From assembly GCA_003859965.1 (NCBI GenBank), contig RQYR01000019.1, forward strand, positions 1-59,314: a DNA stretch of 59,314 bases, in the 5' to 3' direction. The position numbers were made by a program, and so were the translations under genes. This DNA comes from Comamonadaceae bacterium OH2545_COT-014. Lineage in GTDB: Bacteria > Pseudomonadota > Gammaproteobacteria > Burkholderiales > Burkholderiaceae_C. The notes under the pieces were generated by a model. That model was not told the origin of the DNA. It did no database searches and saw only the letters and a list, made by a program, of their open reading frames with translations. Below, one piece after another: positions 37,091 through 47,369 of the stretch; positions within the stretch are counted from its first letter, which is position 1, and every line of letters begins with the position of its first letter.

Positions 37091-37978
37091 TTAGCGGCGC
37101 GGTGCGCCGCCTTGCATGGCCTTGAAGAAGTCGGACGTGGCGGGGTCGATCACCATCACGTCGCCCTTTTTGCCCACGCTGGTGCGGTAGGCGTCCAGGC
37201 TGCGGTAGAACTGGGCAAACTGCGGGTCTTTGCCAAAGGCCTCCGCGTAGATGCGGTTGGCCTCGCTGTCGCCCTCGCCCTTGACTTTCTGCGCATCGCG
37301 GTAGGCGTTGGCGATGATGACCTCGCGTTCGCGGTCGGCTTCGGCGCGAATCTGCTCGCCTTCGGCCGCGCCCGTGGCCCGCAGCTCCTTGGCCACGCGC
37401 TCGCGCTCGGCTTCCATGCGGCGGTAAACGTCGCCAGTGATGGATTCGGCGTAATCGATGCGGGTGATGCGCACGTCGTTGATGTCGATGCCCCAGGGCT
37501 TGGCGCCTTTGACGGTTTCCAGCACCGCTTTTTTCACGTCGGCCATGAGCGTTTCGCGCTTGGTGGACAGCAGCTCGCGCACAGTGCGGCGGTTGATTTC
37601 CTCCTGGAAAGCATCGCGCACCACGCGGTTGAGCTGCTGCGCGCCAGCGGCCTCGGTCAGGCCGACGTTGCGGATGTAGGCCTGCGGATCGCTCACGCGC
37701 CAGCGCACGAACCAGTCGATCACCACGCGCTGCTTTTCAGCGGTGAGCATGGGTTCGGTGTCCTGGCTGTCAAGGGTGAGCAGGCGCTTGTCGATGTAGC
37801 TGACGTTCTGCACCGGCGGCGGCAGTTTGAAGTTCAGCCCCGGTTCGGTGATGACGCGCTGGATTTGCCCGAGCTGGTAAACCACGCCGAACTGGCGCTG
37901 ATCGACAACGAAGACCATGGAGATGGCGATGCCGAGCACCAGCAGCAGCGTGGCGCCAATGAATCCGAGTTTGTTCAT
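37091..37978 (-). CDS. hflC: HflC, SPFH-domain regulator of FtsH
   Basis: Forms the membrane HflKC complex that encloses and modulates the FtsH protease, facing the periplasm. 295 residues: one N-terminal membrane anchor (~5-24, IGATLLLVLGIAISMVFVV) and an SPFH/band-7 domain (VVDQRQFGVVYQLG, then TVRELLSTKRETLM, ITRIDYAESI). The Glu/Arg-rich coiled coil (AEREREVI region) follows. 56 bp downstream of hflK. Confidence 0.96.
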   Translation of the reverse strand: MNKLGFIGATLLLVLGIAISMVFVVDQRQFGVVYQLGQIQRVITEPGLNFKLPPPVQNVSYIDKRLLTLDSQDTEPMLTAEKQRVVIDWFVRWRVSDPQAYIRNVGLTEAAGAQQLNRVVRDAFQEEINRRTVRELLSTKRETLMADVKKAVLETVKGAKPWGIDINDVRITRIDYAESITGDVYRRMEAERERVAKELRATGAAEGEQIRAEADREREVIIANAYRDAQKVKGEGDSEANRIYAEAFGKDPQFAQFYRSLDAYRTSVGKKGDVMVIDPATSDFFKAMQGGAPRR

Positions 37979-38034
37979 GGTGTGTGAGAAGGCGGGGTCT
38001 TGTCGGCCTGGTGGACGGAGCGGAAAGGGCGCGG

Positions 38035-39405
38035 TCAGCGGGATTCGCGTTCGCGGCTGCGGGAGGTGTCGCGCAGGCGCGGCGGCTCGTAGGTCGCCAC
38101 CGGTTCAGGCTGGGTCTGCACCGGCGCGGCCGCCGTGGCGCTGGCTGCTGCCGCACCGCTGGCGCCAGCGGACTGCATCAGCTTGTCCAGCGGCAGGTAC
38201 AGCAGGTTGCCGCTGGAGCGGCTGTCCACCAGGATCTTGCTGACGCTGCCGTAGATTTCCTGCATGGTGTCGATGTACAGGCGTTCGCGGGTGACTTGCG
38301 GGGCCTTCTGGTACTGGGCCAGCACGGCGTCGAAGCGCTTGGCGTCACCTTCGGCCTGGGCCACGATGCGGGCCTTGTAGCCCTCGGCCTCCTGCCGCAG
38401 GCGCGCGGCCGTGCCGTTGGCGCGCGGCACCACGTCGTTGGCATAGGCTTGCGCCAGGTTCTTGGCGCGCTCACGCTCCTGCGTGGCCTTGAGCACATCG
38501 TCAAACGCGGCCTGCACCTGCTCGGGCGGGCGCACGCCGCCTTGCTGCATGTTGACGGCGATGACCTCGATGCCGACGTGGTAGCGGTCCAGAATGGTTT
38601 GCATCAGGTCGCGTACGCGGGGGGCAATCTGGTCGCGCTCCTCGGCCAGGGCCGAGTCCATCTTCATCTTGCCCACCACTTCGCGCACCGCGCTTTCGGC
38701 GGCTTGCACCACGGCGTCGTCAGGATTCTTGCTCTCGAACAGGTAGGCGCGTGCGTCGTTCAGGCGGTATTGCACGGCGAACTTGATTTCGACGATGTTC
38801 TCGTCCTCGGTGAGCATGGCCGACTGGCGCAGGCCCGTGGCGCGGATGACGCTGTCGCCGCCCACGTCCACCGAGCGGATTTGCGTCACGCGCACGGTTT
38901 CATGGCGCTGGATCGGGTAAGGCAGGCGCCATTTCAGGCCCGCGTCGGTGGTGGTGGCGTGGTATTTGCCAAACTGGGTAATGACGGCTTGCTGACCTTC
39001 TTGCACGATGAAAAAACCCGTGCCCAGCCAGATCAGCAGGGCCGCGCCGGCAATCAGGGCGATGCCGATGCCCGCGCTGCGCGGGTCTGGCTGATACCCG
39101 CCGCCGGGCGCACTGCCGCGCCGGCCGCCCTGGCCGCCGCCGAACAGGCCGCCCAGCTTGCGGCTGAAGTCGCTCCACAGCTCGTCCAGATCCGGCGGGC
39201 CTTGCTCGGGGCCGCGCCCGCGCGGCGGGCCAGGCGGGGGGGGTGGCGGTGGCGGCGGGGATGGCGGCAGAGTTGGGCCAGACGGCTCGTCGCCCCGGCC
39301 CCAGCGTGGGTCGTTCAGGTTGAAGGTGCCCTGCGGGTAACGCGGGCGGGCGGCAGGCAGTGCGGACGCGAGCGCCCGCCGCAGGGCATGAAGGCGTTGT
39401 TTCAT
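38035..39405 (-). CDS. hflK: HflK, SPFH-domain regulator of FtsH
   Basis: 456 residues. The N-terminal ~90 residues are Pro/Gly-rich and low in complexity, including a run of ten prolines broken by one serine, ahead of the membrane segment (IGIALIAGAALLIWLGTGFFIV). Then the band-7 domain (EGQQAVITQFGKY, LTEDENIVEIKFAVQY) and a coiled coil (~300-400). C-terminus Ala/Pro- and Arg-rich. The start overlaps the hflX stop by ATGA, so it is translationally coupled to hflX. Confidence 0.95.
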   Translation of the reverse strand: MKQRLHALRRALASALPAARPRYPQGTFNLNDPRWGRGDEPSGPTLPPSPPPPPPPPPGPPRGRGPEQGPPDLDELWSDFSRKLGGLFGGGQGGRRGSAPGGGYQPDPRSAGIGIALIAGAALLIWLGTGFFIVQEGQQAVITQFGKYHATTTDAGLKWRLPYPIQRHETVRVTQIRSVDVGGDSVIRATGLRQSAMLTEDENIVEIKFAVQYRLNDARAYLFESKNPDDAVVQAAESAVREVVGKMKMDSALAEERDQIAPRVRDLMQTILDRYHVGIEVIAVNMQQGGVRPPEQVQAAFDDVLKATQERERAKNLAQAYANDVVPRANGTAARLRQEAEGYKARIVAQAEGDAKRFDAVLAQYQKAPQVTRERLYIDTMQEIYGSVSKILVDSRSSGNLLYLPLDKLMQSAGASGAAAASATAAAPVQTQPEPVATYEPPRLRDTSRSRERESR

Positions 39406-40682
39406 TCGTCTAGTTCCGGGCGGTGCAGCCCTTGATTGTGCCCAATGGGCAGGAGTTCCCCAGGCGCCGCCGCAGGCGGGGTGGCGCCAGCGTGATCCGT
39501 GCGGTCCGGTTCCGCGCGGGCCTGCTGCGCCCACTGGGCCAGCCGCGTGCGCAGCAGGGCCAGCCCCTCGCCGCTGCGGGCGCTGACGAACAGACGCGGC
39601 AGACGGCGGCCGTCCACTTCCAAGCTGTCTTCCAGCCGCAGCGGGCGCTGGCCTTCGTCCAGAGCATCGAGCTTGTTGAACACCAGCACTTGGGGCACGT
39701 CGTCCGCGCCGATCTCCTGAAGCACGCGGCGCACTTCTTCCATCTGCTCCGGGTGGCCCGGGTTGCCGGCATCCACCACATGCAGCAGCAGGTCGGCATC
39801 CACCGCTTCTTGCAGCGTGGCCTGAAAGGCATCGATCAGGCCGTGCGGCAAATCACGGATGAAGCCCACGGTGTCGGACAGGGAAACCGAACGCCCGGCC
39901 ACCCACACGCCCTCTTGCGCAGCCGTGCTGGCGTCTTCCAGGTAGAGCTGGCGCGTGGTGGTGTCCAGCGTGGCGAAAAGCTGGTCAGCCGCGTAGGCGC
40001 GCGCCTTGACCAAGGCGTTGAACAGCGTGGATTTGCCCGCGTTGGTGTAGCCCACCAGAGAAATGTTGAAGGTTTCACGCCGCGCACGCTGGCGGCGCTG
40101 GGTCTGGCGCTGGCGCTTGACTTTGTTCAGCCGTTCCTTGGTGCGCTTGATGGCCTCGCCGATCATGCGGCGGTCCAGCTCGATCTGCGTCTCGCCCGGG
40201 CCGCCGCGCGTGCCAATGCCGCCTTGCTGGCGCTCCAGGTGGCTCCAGCGGCGCACCAGCCGGGTGCTGAGGTATTGCAGGCGCGCCAGCTCCACTTGCA
40301 GCTTGCCCTCGTGGCTGCGCGCGCGCTGGGCGAAGATGTCGAGGATGAGCAGAGTGCGGTCGTTGACGGGCAGGCCGATGGCGCGTTCCAGGTTGCGCTG
40401 CTGCACGGGGCTGAGTGCCTGGTCGAACAGCACCTCGGTCGCGCCGTGCTCGGCGGCCAGCAGGCGGATTTCCTCGGCCTTGCCGCTGCCCACGAACAGG
40501 GCCGCGTCGGGGGCGCGGCGCTTGCAGGTCAGGCGGGCCACCGGGCGCATGCCCGCGGTTTCCGCCAGCAGGCCCAACTCTTGCAGATCCGTGTCGAAAT
40601 GTGGCGCGCCCAAGTCCACGCCCACCAGCACGGCGGCGGGGCGCTTGTCTTCAACGGGGGCGGCGGGCGGGGCTTTTGACAA
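39402..40682 (-). CDS. hflX: GTPase HflX (ribosome-splitting factor)
   Basis: 426 residues. N-terminal nucleotide-binding HflX domain (FVGSGKAEEI), linker coiled coil rich in Arg/Lys (KRTKERLNKVKRQRQ), G domain with GYTNAGKSTLFN, DTVGFIRDLPH and FNKLDAL. HflX rescues stalled or heat-damaged ribosomes. No ATG suits the N-terminus; the annotated start at 40682 is TTG (MSKAPPAAP), with a poor ribosome site, so the exact start is uncertain. 70 bp after hfq with a strong hairpin between. Confidence 0.94.
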   Translation of the reverse strand: MSKAPPAAPVEDKRPAAVLVGVDLGAPHFDTDLQELGLLAETAGMRPVARLTCKRRAPDAALFVGSGKAEEIRLLAAEHGATEVLFDQALSPVQQRNLERAIGLPVNDRTLLILDIFAQRARSHEGKLQVELARLQYLSTRLVRRWSHLERQQGGIGTRGGPGETQIELDRRMIGEAIKRTKERLNKVKRQRQTQRRQRARRETFNISLVGYTNAGKSTLFNALVKARAYAADQLFATLDTTTRQLYLEDASTAAQEGVWVAGRSVSLSDTVGFIRDLPHGLIDAFQATLQEAVDADLLLHVVDAGNPGHPEQMEEVRRVLQEIGADDVPQVLVFNKLDALDEGQRPLRLEDSLEVDGRRLPRLFVSARSGEGLALLRTRLAQWAQQARAEPDRTDHAGATPPAAAPGELLPIGHNQGLHRPELDE

Positions 40683-40694
40683 GGCTTGAAATGC

Positions 40695-40721
40695 CGAACG
40701 CTCCTTTTTCAGGAGCGTTCG
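40695..40721 (-). other. 11-bp perfect hairpin between hfq and hflX
   Basis: CGAACGCTCCT (40695-40705) and AGGAGCGTTCG (40711-40721) are perfect complements with a 5-nt loop. No U-run follows on the minus strand, so a simple terminator is unlikely. The minus-strand 3' arm is CGAACGCTCCT read in reverse and holds AGGAG, so it may mask a ribosome site or stabilise the hfq mRNA 3' end. Confidence 0.5.
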
Positions 40722-40752
40722 ATCAAGGTTCAGCGGTCGCTGAGGTCGGTAT

Positions 40753-40998
40753 TCAAGCGGATTCGGCGCTTTCGGCGTTGACCGAGAAGTTCACCGCCCG
40801 GCCCGGAACGATGGTGGAAATGGCGTGCTTGTAAACCATTTGCGTCACCGTGTTGCGCAGCAGCACCACGTATTGGTCGAAGGATTCAATCTGGCCTTGC
40901 AGCTTGATGCCGTTGACCAGATAGATGGAGACCGGAATGTGCTCCCGGCGCAGGGTGTTGAGGAATGGATCCTGAAGAAGTTGCCCTTTGTTGCTCAC
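40753..40998 (-). CDS. hfq: RNA chaperone Hfq
   Basis: Hexameric Sm-like protein that pairs small RNAs with mRNAs. 81 residues: [16 protein letters not shown], Sm1 [25 protein letters not shown], Sm2 [10 protein letters not shown]. The GTG at 40998 is chosen because it gives the family N-terminus and has GGAG 7 nt upstream; a longer TTG reading at 41016 lacks both. Short C-terminal tail (VNAESAESA). Der lies upstream and hflX downstream, the standard order. Confidence 0.97.
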   Translation of the reverse strand: MSNKGQLLQDPFLNTLRREHIPVSIYLVNGIKLQGQIESFDQYVVLLRNTVTQMVYKHAISTIVPGRAVNFSVNAESAESA

Positions 40999-41166
40999 GA
41001 TATTCTCCGTGTTCAAGATTGAATTTGTTGGCGGGGACTGACCATAACATAGCGCGCCAGCGCCATGGGGACAAACCCGCCACCGGCTTGATGGCCACAG
41101 CTGGGGACGGTCGTGGCGGTTTGCAAGGGCTGCCTGCGTTGCCTGGGCGGCTGATATGCCGCCAAC

Positions 41167-42510
41167 TCAGGCGGGCTTGTCCGCATACGGGTTGTGCGCC
41201 GTCTTCATCTCGATGCGCAGCGGCGTGCCGGTCAGCTCGAATGCCTTGCGAAAGCGTCCTTCCAGGAAGCGCTTGTAGGCATCGGTCACGCCTTCGAGCG
41301 AGTTGCCATGCACCACGATTACCGGCGGGTTCATGCCGCCCTGGTGCGCGTAGCGCAGTTTGGGCCGGTACATGCCGCTGCGCTTGGGCGCCTGAAACTG
41401 CACCGCCTCTTGCAGCAGGCGCGTGAGCTTGGGCGTGGGCATCTTGCACATGGCGGCGCGGTGCGCCTTGGCGATGGAGCCCCACAGCGGCCCCAGCCCC
41501 TGGCGTTTTTTGGCCGAGATGAAATGCAACTCGGCAAATTTCAGGAAGGCCAGGCGCGACTCGATGGAGCGCTGCACCAGTTCACGCTGGTAGGCGTCTA
41601 CCGCGTCCCACTTGTTGACGGCCAGCACCACGGCGCGTCCGGCATCCAGAATGAAGCCGGCAATGTGCGCGTCCTGGTCGGTTACGCCTTGCGTGGCGTC
41701 CAGCAGCAGCAGCACGACGTTGGCCGATTCGATGGCCTGCAAGGTCTTGACGACGGAGAACTTCTCGATCGCCTCGAACACCTTGCCCTTGCGGCGCAGG
41801 CCGGCGGTGTCGATCAGCGCGAAGCGCTGGCCGCCGCGCTCGAAGTCCACGGTGATGGCGTCGCGCGTGGTGCCCGGCAGGTCGAAGGCGACCAGCCGCT
41901 CCTCGCCCAGCCAGGTGTTGATGAGGGTGGACTTGCCCACGTTGGGGCGGCCTGCCACGGCCAGGCGGATAGGGCCGCCCTCTTCCGGCGCCGGGTCGTC
42001 CTCGGGCTCAGGCAGGTGCAGCGCGTCCAAGGCGGCGTCCAGCATGCCGCGCACACCCTGGCCGTGCGCGGCGGAAACGGGGATGACCTCGCCCAGACCC
42101 AGCTCGTAGAACTCGGCCAGCTGCGCGCCCTCGCGCATGCCTTCGGCCTTGTTGGCCACCAGCAGGCAGGGCTTGCCCAAGCGGCGCAGCTCGTTCGCGA
42201 TGTCGTGGTCCTGCCCGGCCAGGCCGGCGCGCGCATCCACGATGAACAGCACCACGTCGGCCTCGGCGATGGCCTGGCGCGTCTGGCGCGCCATTTCGCG
42301 GTAGATGCTGCCCTCGCCCGCCTCGGGCTCGAAGCCGCCGGTGTCGATCACGATGTACTCGCGCCGCCCCAGCCGGCCCTGGCCGTAGTGCCGGTCGCGC
42401 GTGAGGCCCGCGTAGTCGGCCACGATGGCGTCGCGGCTCTTGGTGAGCCGGTTGAACAGTGTGGATTTGCCTACGTTGGGGCGGCCCACCAGGGCCAGAA
42501 CGGGTTTCAT
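41167..42510 (-). CDS. der: Ribosome-assembly GTPase Der (EngA)
   Basis: Tandem-GTPase factor for 50S maturation. 447 residues: G domain 1 with [12 protein letters not shown] (9-20) and DTGGFEP, G domain 2 with [12 protein letters not shown] (~187-198), [11 protein letters not shown] and NKWDAVD, then the KH-like C-terminal domain ([17 protein letters not shown] through [10 protein letters not shown]). 135 bp downstream of bamB and 168 bp upstream of hfq. Confidence 0.98.
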   Translation of the reverse strand: MKPVLALVGRPNVGKSTLFNRLTKSRDAIVADYAGLTRDRHYGQGRLGRREYIVIDTGGFEPEAGEGSIYREMARQTRQAIAEADVVLFIVDARAGLAGQDHDIANELRRLGKPCLLVANKAEGMREGAQLAEFYELGLGEVIPVSAAHGQGVRGMLDAALDALHLPEPEDDPAPEEGGPIRLAVAGRPNVGKSTLINTWLGEERLVAFDLPGTTRDAITVDFERGGQRFALIDTAGLRRKGKVFEAIEKFSVVKTLQAIESANVVLLLLDATQGVTDQDAHIAGFILDAGRAVVLAVNKWDAVDAYQRELVQRSIESRLAFLKFAELHFISAKKRQGLGPLWGSIAKAHRAAMCKMPTPKLTRLLQEAVQFQAPKRSGMYRPKLRYAHQGGMNPPVIVVHGNSLEGVTDAYKRFLEGRFRKAFELTGTPLRIEMKTAHNPYADKPA

Positions 42511-42528
42511 GTCAGCTCACTTTTCTTT

Positions 42529-42580
42529 GGCTTGGGGCACGGGCAATGGCTCGGCCAGTCAGCGCCGCCAGCCCCAAGCC
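42529..42580. other. 10-bp inverted repeat in the bamB-der spacer
   Basis: GGCTTGGGGC (42529-42538) and GCCCCAAGCC (42571-42580) are perfect inverted arms 32 nt apart, in the 135-bp spacer. They could form a leader hairpin before der; no U-run. Confidence 0.35.
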
Positions 42581-42645
42581 ATCCGGGCCCAGCCCCCAGG
42601 CGCGCACGCCGCCACGGCCCAGCGCTCTGGCCGTGCCCGCATCAA

Positions 42646-43827
42646 TCATTCAGGCCGGAAGGCATACACGCCGCCAGCCCGGGTCACCACGACCAGCGTG
42701 TTGCCGGCCACCACGGGCGCGGCGGCCACGCCGGAACCGTCGGTCGTCAGGCGGTTGACGGGGCTGCCGTCCTGGCGCGAGAGCATGTGGACCAGCCCTT
42801 TCTCGTCTCCCACGATGACCGAGCGCCCCAGCGCCAGCGGCGCGGTGAGCTGGCGCCATTGCAGCAGCGCGCTGTCCCAGGCCCGGTCGCCGCTGGCGGC
42901 ACGCCAGGCCACGATCTTGCCGTCGGATTCCGCGCCAAACAGCAGTTCGGCGTCACCATGCACGCCCGTGCCGCCCTGTGCGGGCTTGCTCCAGCGCAAC
43001 TGGCCGCTGACCGCGTCCACGCAGCCCACACTGGCCTGGAAAGCGCGCACGCACACCACGTCGCCCTGGCGGCTCACCGGCCCCACCAGATCCACCAGGC
43101 GCTCCACGTCATTCGTGCCGCGGGCCACGGCCACCGGCACTTCCCAGCGCACGCTGCCGGTGTCGGGATCGACGCCGGTCAAGCGCCCGGACAAGCCGGC
43201 CACCAGGGTGTTGCCCACGGCCAGCAGCACGCCGGCCTGGCGCAGCACCAGCGGTTCGGCCTGGCTTTGCGCCTGCCAGAGCGGGCGGCCGCTGGCGCCG
43301 TCCAGCGCCGTCAGTGAACGGTCAGCGCCCAGCACGAACACGCGCCCGCCCGCCACCAGCGGCGCCGTATAGCTTTGCGTGCCCAGCTTGTGGCGCCACA
43401 GCTCGCGCGCCCCCTCCAGGGCCACCACTTCATTGCTGCGGGTCACAACGGCGCTGACGCGCCCATCCGACCCCACGCCCGCATTCAGCGGCGCGCCAGC
43501 GCTGGCGCGGGCCAGCTCGCGGCCGCTGGCGGCATCGAAAGTCACCACCGTGCCACTGTCTGTGGCCACCGTGACTTGTCCGCCCTGCACTTGCGCCTGC
43601 AAGGGAAAGCCCACGGAAGACAGCTTGGCCGACCACACCTGCCCTACGCCAATCAGCGCGGCATTGGGCGGCAGCTCGGCCGGTTTGGGACGGGGCGAGC
43701 CAGAGGAGCAGGCCGCCAGCCCGGCTGCCAGCGCCAGCGCGGACAGCCCTTGCCAAGCACGCCAAGCACGGCGCGACGGGCGGCCCGCAGCGGCCTGGCT
43801 GGCTGGCCTGTGCATCTTCTTCATCAT
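42646..43827 (-). CDS. bamB: Outer-membrane assembly lipoprotein BamB
   Basis: Scaffold lipoprotein of the BAM complex that folds outer-membrane proteins. 393 residues; signal peptide ending in lipobox LAAC-SSG (Cys ~40); eight-bladed PQQ-like beta-propeller with recurring Trp-dockings such as ALDGASGRPLWQAQ, GVDPDTGSVRWEVP and AVSGQLRWSKP. The ATG overlaps the yfgM stop (ATGA), giving coupled translation. Confidence 0.95.
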   Translation of the reverse strand: MMKKMHRPASQAAAGRPSRRAWRAWQGLSALALAAGLAACSSGSPRPKPAELPPNAALIGVGQVWSAKLSSVGFPLQAQVQGGQVTVATDSGTVVTFDAASGRELARASAGAPLNAGVGSDGRVSAVVTRSNEVVALEGARELWRHKLGTQSYTAPLVAGGRVFVLGADRSLTALDGASGRPLWQAQSQAEPLVLRQAGVLLAVGNTLVAGLSGRLTGVDPDTGSVRWEVPVAVARGTNDVERLVDLVGPVSRQGDVVCVRAFQASVGCVDAVSGQLRWSKPAQGGTGVHGDAELLFGAESDGKIVAWRAASGDRAWDSALLQWRQLTAPLALGRSVIVGDEKGLVHMLSRQDGSPVNRLTTDGSGVAAAPVVAGNTLVVVTRAGGVYAFRPE

Positions 43828-44510
43828 GGCTGGCTCCCGGCCGCTGCGGCGGCGACACCCGCCTCGGGGTCCACACCCAGAGCATTGAGCTTGATGCCCA
43901 CCAGGCGGCGGTATTCCACGCCGCTTTTGCCAAACCCCTGATAGGCCTTGCCGTATTCGGCCACGGCCTGGTCTTTTTGCCCCTGCGCCAGCAGCACATC
44001 GCCCCGGCGATCCGCCGCCAGCGGCACAAAGGCTGCCGGGAAGCTGCCGCTCAGCTGCTTCAGCGCCTCGTCATAGGCTTTTTCGCCATACAGCATCGCG
44101 GCCAGACGCAGGCGCGCGCTGGCTTTCAGCCCCTCGTCCCCGGCCTTGTCGGCCACCCAGGCCAAGGCCGCCTTGGCTTGCGCGGGTTGGTCTTTGTCAG
44201 CCAGCGTCTTGGCGGCCAGCAGCGCGCCCTGGGCGGCGTATTCCGTGTCGCCGTAACTGCCCTGCATGTCGGCCAGCGCGCGCTCCAGGCGCGGCACATC
44301 GCCCGCCTGGGCGGCGCTTTCCAGCTGGTCATACAGCACGGCGGCCTGCGCGGCCTGCCTGCGCTGCCAGTATTGCCAGCCATTCCAGGCGGCGTACGCC
44401 CCCAGCGCCACAATGAGCACCCAGGTAATGAGATTGCCCCACCGTTGCCAGAAGTGCTTGAGCTGGTCGATCTGTTCCTGCTCTTCAAGGTCGAAATGCT
44501 GCGTGGCCAT
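43824..44510 (-). CDS. YfgM-like tetratricopeptide membrane protein
   Basis: 228 residues. One N-terminal membrane helix (~28-45, ITWVLIVALGAYAAWNGW) and a periplasmic TPR-like helical region (TPR_21 family). In E. coli YfgM is an ancillary Sec-translocon/PpiD-associated factor next to bamB; the same neighbourhood holds here. Lies between hisS and bamB. Confidence 0.92.
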   Translation of the reverse strand: MATQHFDLEEQEQIDQLKHFWQRWGNLITWVLIVALGAYAAWNGWQYWQRRQAAQAAVLYDQLESAAQAGDVPRLERALADMQGSYGDTEYAAQGALLAAKTLADKDQPAQAKAALAWVADKAGDEGLKASARLRLAAMLYGEKAYDEALKQLSGSFPAAFVPLAADRRGDVLLAQGQKDQAVAEYGKAYQGFGKSGVEYRRLVGIKLNALGVDPEAGVAAAAAGSQP

Positions 44511-44596
44511 GCGTATCAGAAGAATGAATCCGTCGTTTGCAGACGGCGGATTCTAGGGTGTGTCATGCCGCCCGCCTTGCGCCTGGCCCGCCCCGG

Positions 44597-45907
44597 CTAG
44601 GCCGGGCGCAAGGTGGGCGCCCAGGCCGCCACGTCTTGCAGCGGCTGCCGCGCCTGCGCGCCCGCGCCGTCGCGCAGCGCCTTGACGGTGACTTCGCCAG
44701 CGGCCAACTCATCGGCGCCGAAGATCAGCGCAAATCGCGCGCCGCTGGCGTCGGCCTTTTTGAATTGGCTCTTGAAGCTGCCCATGCCCTGGGCCGAGTC
44801 GGCGCTGGCGTGCATTTGCACGGCCACGCCAGCGGCGCGCAGTTGGGCCAGCACGGCCATGACTTGCGGCAGGCTGGCCGCATCGGGCACCACGGCGTAG
44901 GCGTCGGGCACGGCCTCGGGCGGGGTCACGCCCTCTTCCTTGAGCAGCTCCAGCACGCGCTCCACGCCCAGTGCCCAGCCCACGGCCGGGGCGGGCTTGC
45001 CGCCGATTTGCTCGATCAGGTAGTCATAACGGCCACCACCGCAGATGGTGCCCTGCGCGCCCAACGATTCAGTGATGAACTCGAACACCGTCAAGTTGTA
45101 GTAGTCCAGCCCGCGCACCAGGCGCGGGTTGATGCGCCAGGGCACGCCGTTGGCGTCCAGAATGGCCTGCACGGCCTTGAAGTGCGCCAGCGAGGCCTCG
45201 CCCAGGTAGTCCATGAGCTTGGGCGCGCCTTCGGCCAGGGCCTGCATGGCGGGGTTCTTGGTGTCCAGAATGCGCAGCGGGTTGCTGTGCAGGCGGCGGC
45301 GCGCGTCTTCGTCGAGCTGCTCGGCATGCTGCTCGAAGTAGGCGATCAGCGCGGCGCGGTGCGCGCGGCGCTCCTCGGGCTGGCCCAGGCTGTTGAGCTC
45401 CAGCCGCCAGTTCTGGATGCCCAGCTCGCGCCACAGCGCCACGGCCAGCAGGATGAGTTCGGCGTCCACCTCCGGCCCGCCAAATCCCAGCGCCTCGGCG
45501 CCGATCTGGTGGAACTGCCGGTAGCGGCCGCGCTGCGGGCGCTCGCGCCGGAACATGGGGCCCATGTAGTACAGGCGCTTGCCGCCGTCGTAGAGCAGGT
45601 TGTGCTCCACCGTGGCGCGCACCAGGCCGGCCGTGCCCTCGGGGCGCAGCGCCAGGTGCTCGGCGCGGCCGTGCTGGTCGGCGCGGTCCTCGAAGGCGTA
45701 CATCTCTTTTTCGACGATGTCGGTGACCTCGCCAATGCCGCGCACAAACAGCGCCGTGTGCTCCATGATGGGCAGGCGCACGTTGCGAAAGGCGTGGCGC
45801 GCCATGACGCGGCGCACCGCATCTTCCAACCACTGCCAGCGGCTGGATTCGGGAGGCAGGATGTCGTTCATGCCTTTGACGGCGGTGATTTTCTGGTTGC
45901 CAGACAT
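44597..45907 (-). CDS. hisS: Histidyl-tRNA synthetase
   Basis: Class II aminoacyl-tRNA synthetase. 436 residues: motif 1 near [20 protein letters not shown], motif 2 [16 protein letters not shown], histidine-specific motif [12 protein letters not shown], motif 3 [13 protein letters not shown]-terminal anticodon-binding domain. The start at 45907 ([18 protein letters not shown]) is the family N-terminus; the longer ATG reading would translate a repeat element as [12 protein letters not shown] and is rejected. Confidence 0.98.
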   Translation of the reverse strand: MSGNQKITAVKGMNDILPPESSRWQWLEDAVRRVMARHAFRNVRLPIMEHTALFVRGIGEVTDIVEKEMYAFEDRADQHGRAEHLALRPEGTAGLVRATVEHNLLYDGGKRLYYMGPMFRRERPQRGRYRQFHQIGAEALGFGGPEVDAELILLAVALWRELGIQNWRLELNSLGQPEERRAHRAALIAYFEQHAEQLDEDARRRLHSNPLRILDTKNPAMQALAEGAPKLMDYLGEASLAHFKAVQAILDANGVPWRINPRLVRGLDYYNLTVFEFITESLGAQGTICGGGRYDYLIEQIGGKPAPAVGWALGVERVLELLKEEGVTPPEAVPDAYAVVPDAASLPQVMAVLAQLRAAGVAVQMHASADSAQGMGSFKSQFKKADASGARFALIFGADELAAGEVTVKALRDGAGAQARQPLQDVAAWAPTLRPA

Positions 45908-45957
45908 GGTTTGAAAAACTATTGATTTGATAGCATATAGCGCTTGATTCACAAGCA
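45908..45957. repeat. Short interspersed repeat (ATAGC-core family), full copy
   Basis: Reads GGTTTGAAAAAC then TATTGATTTGATAGC (to about 45934) then ATATAGCGCTTGATTCACAAGC. Both sub-blocks recur in the copy at 52477-52542, in a different arrangement. It fills the hisS leader between ispG and hisS. Confidence 0.6.
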
Positions 45958-45981
45958 CCGGAAGCCAATCCGATTGAAAAA

Positions 45982-47286
45982 TCAGGCAGCCGCGGCGCGG
46001 CCAAAGCGCTGCTCGATGTAGCGCTCCACGATGGCGTGGAATTCCTGCGCGATGTGCTCGCCGCGCAGGGTCATGGCTTTTTCGCCGTCAATGAACACGG
46101 GGGCGGCGGGCGCTTCGCCGTTGCCGGGCAGGCTGATGCCGATGTCTGCGTGCTTGCTCTCGCCCGGGCCGTTGACGATGCAGCCCATCACGGCCACTTT
46201 CAGCGTCTCCACGCCGGGGTACTGGCTGCGCCAGACGGGCATGCGCGCGCGCAGGTGGTCGTCGATCTGCTTGGCCAGCTCCTGGAACGTGGTGCTGGTG
46301 GTGCGCCCGCAGCCGGGGCAGGCGGTGACGCTGGGCACGAACATGCGCAGGCCCAGCGCCTGCAGGATTTCGCTGGCCACCACCACTTCCTGCGTGCGCG
46401 CCTCGTCCGGCTGCGGCGTGAGGCTGACGCGGATGGTGTCGCCAATGCCTTCTTGCAGCAAGATGGACAGGGCCGCGGCGGAGGCCACGGTGCCCTTGGC
46501 GCCCATGCCGGCCTCGGTCAGGCCCAGGTGCAGCGGAAAGTCGCAGCGGCGCGCCAGTTCGCGGTAGACGGCGATCAAGTCCTGCACGCCGCTGACCTTG
46601 CAGCTGAGGATGACCTGCCCGGGCGCCATGCCCAGCGCCACGGCCTGGCGCGCCGAGTCGATGGCGGAAGTGACCAGCGCCTCGTACATCACCTGGCGCG
46701 CCTCCCACGGCGCGGCGCGGCGGCTGTTGGCGTCCATCAGCTCGGCCAGCAGCGCCTGGTCCAGACTGCCCCAGTTGACGCCGATGCGCACGGGCTTGTC
46801 CCACTTCAGCGCAGCCTCGATCATCTGGGCGAACTGCTTGTCCTTCTTGTCGCCCTTGCCCACGTTGCCGGGGTTGATGCGGTACTTGCTCAGGGCCTGG
46901 GCGCAGGCCGGAAACTCGGTCAGCAGGCGGTGGCCGTTGTAGTGGAAGTCGCCGATCAGCGGCACGTCGATGCCCATGCGGTCAAGCTGCTCGCGGATGT
47001 GCGGCACCTCGGCGGCGGCCTCGGGGGTGTTGACCGTCAGGCGCACCATCTCGCTGCCGGCCTGTGCCAGCTCTTTCACCTGGATGGCGGTGGCGATGGC
47101 GTCCTGCGTGTCGGTATTGGTCATGGACTGCACGCGCACCGGCGCATCGCCGCCCACAGTGACGACGCGCTGGCCCCAGACCACGCGCGCCTGGCGCGTG
47201 CGGCGCGGCGCCGGGCTGGCGGTGGCGATGGGGCATTGCGGCGGCGTCACGGCAGCAGCATCGAAGGCGGTTTCAGCGGCAGACAT
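45982..47286 (-). CDS. ispG: (E)-4-hydroxy-3-methylbut-2-enyl-diphosphate synthase
   Basis: 4Fe-4S enzyme of the MEP isoprenoid pathway. 434 residues: TIM barrel ([31 protein letters not shown]) and C-terminal iron-sulfur domain with Cys ligands in CPGCGR and [12 protein letters not shown]-terminal ~30 residues are Ala/Pro-rich and longer than in E. coli. Sits between rodZ-like and hisS in the conserved order. Confidence 0.97.
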   Translation of the reverse strand: MSAAETAFDAAAVTPPQCPIATASPAPRRTRQARVVWGQRVVTVGGDAPVRVQSMTNTDTQDAIATAIQVKELAQAGSEMVRLTVNTPEAAAEVPHIREQLDRMGIDVPLIGDFHYNGHRLLTEFPACAQALSKYRINPGNVGKGDKKDKQFAQMIEAALKWDKPVRIGVNWGSLDQALLAELMDANSRRAAPWEARQVMYEALVTSAIDSARQAVALGMAPGQVILSCKVSGVQDLIAVYRELARRCDFPLHLGLTEAGMGAKGTVASAAALSILLQEGIGDTIRVSLTPQPDEARTQEVVVASEILQALGLRMFVPSVTACPGCGRTTSTTFQELAKQIDDHLRARMPVWRSQYPGVETLKVAVMGCIVNGPGESKHADIGISLPGNGEAPAAPVFIDGEKAMTLRGEHIAQEFHAIVERYIEQRFGRAAAA

Positions 47287-47369
47287 GGGCTGGCAGCAAA
47301 GAATGCAGAAATGGCATCAGCGAAAGCAGGCAATGGCAACGGCAGGGCCGGGCGCAACGCGGGCGGCGC

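Noticed and set aside
45908..45958. 17-residue N-terminal extension of HisS
   Set aside because: It is the translation of a repeat element; the family start [13 protein letters not shown] fits at 45907.
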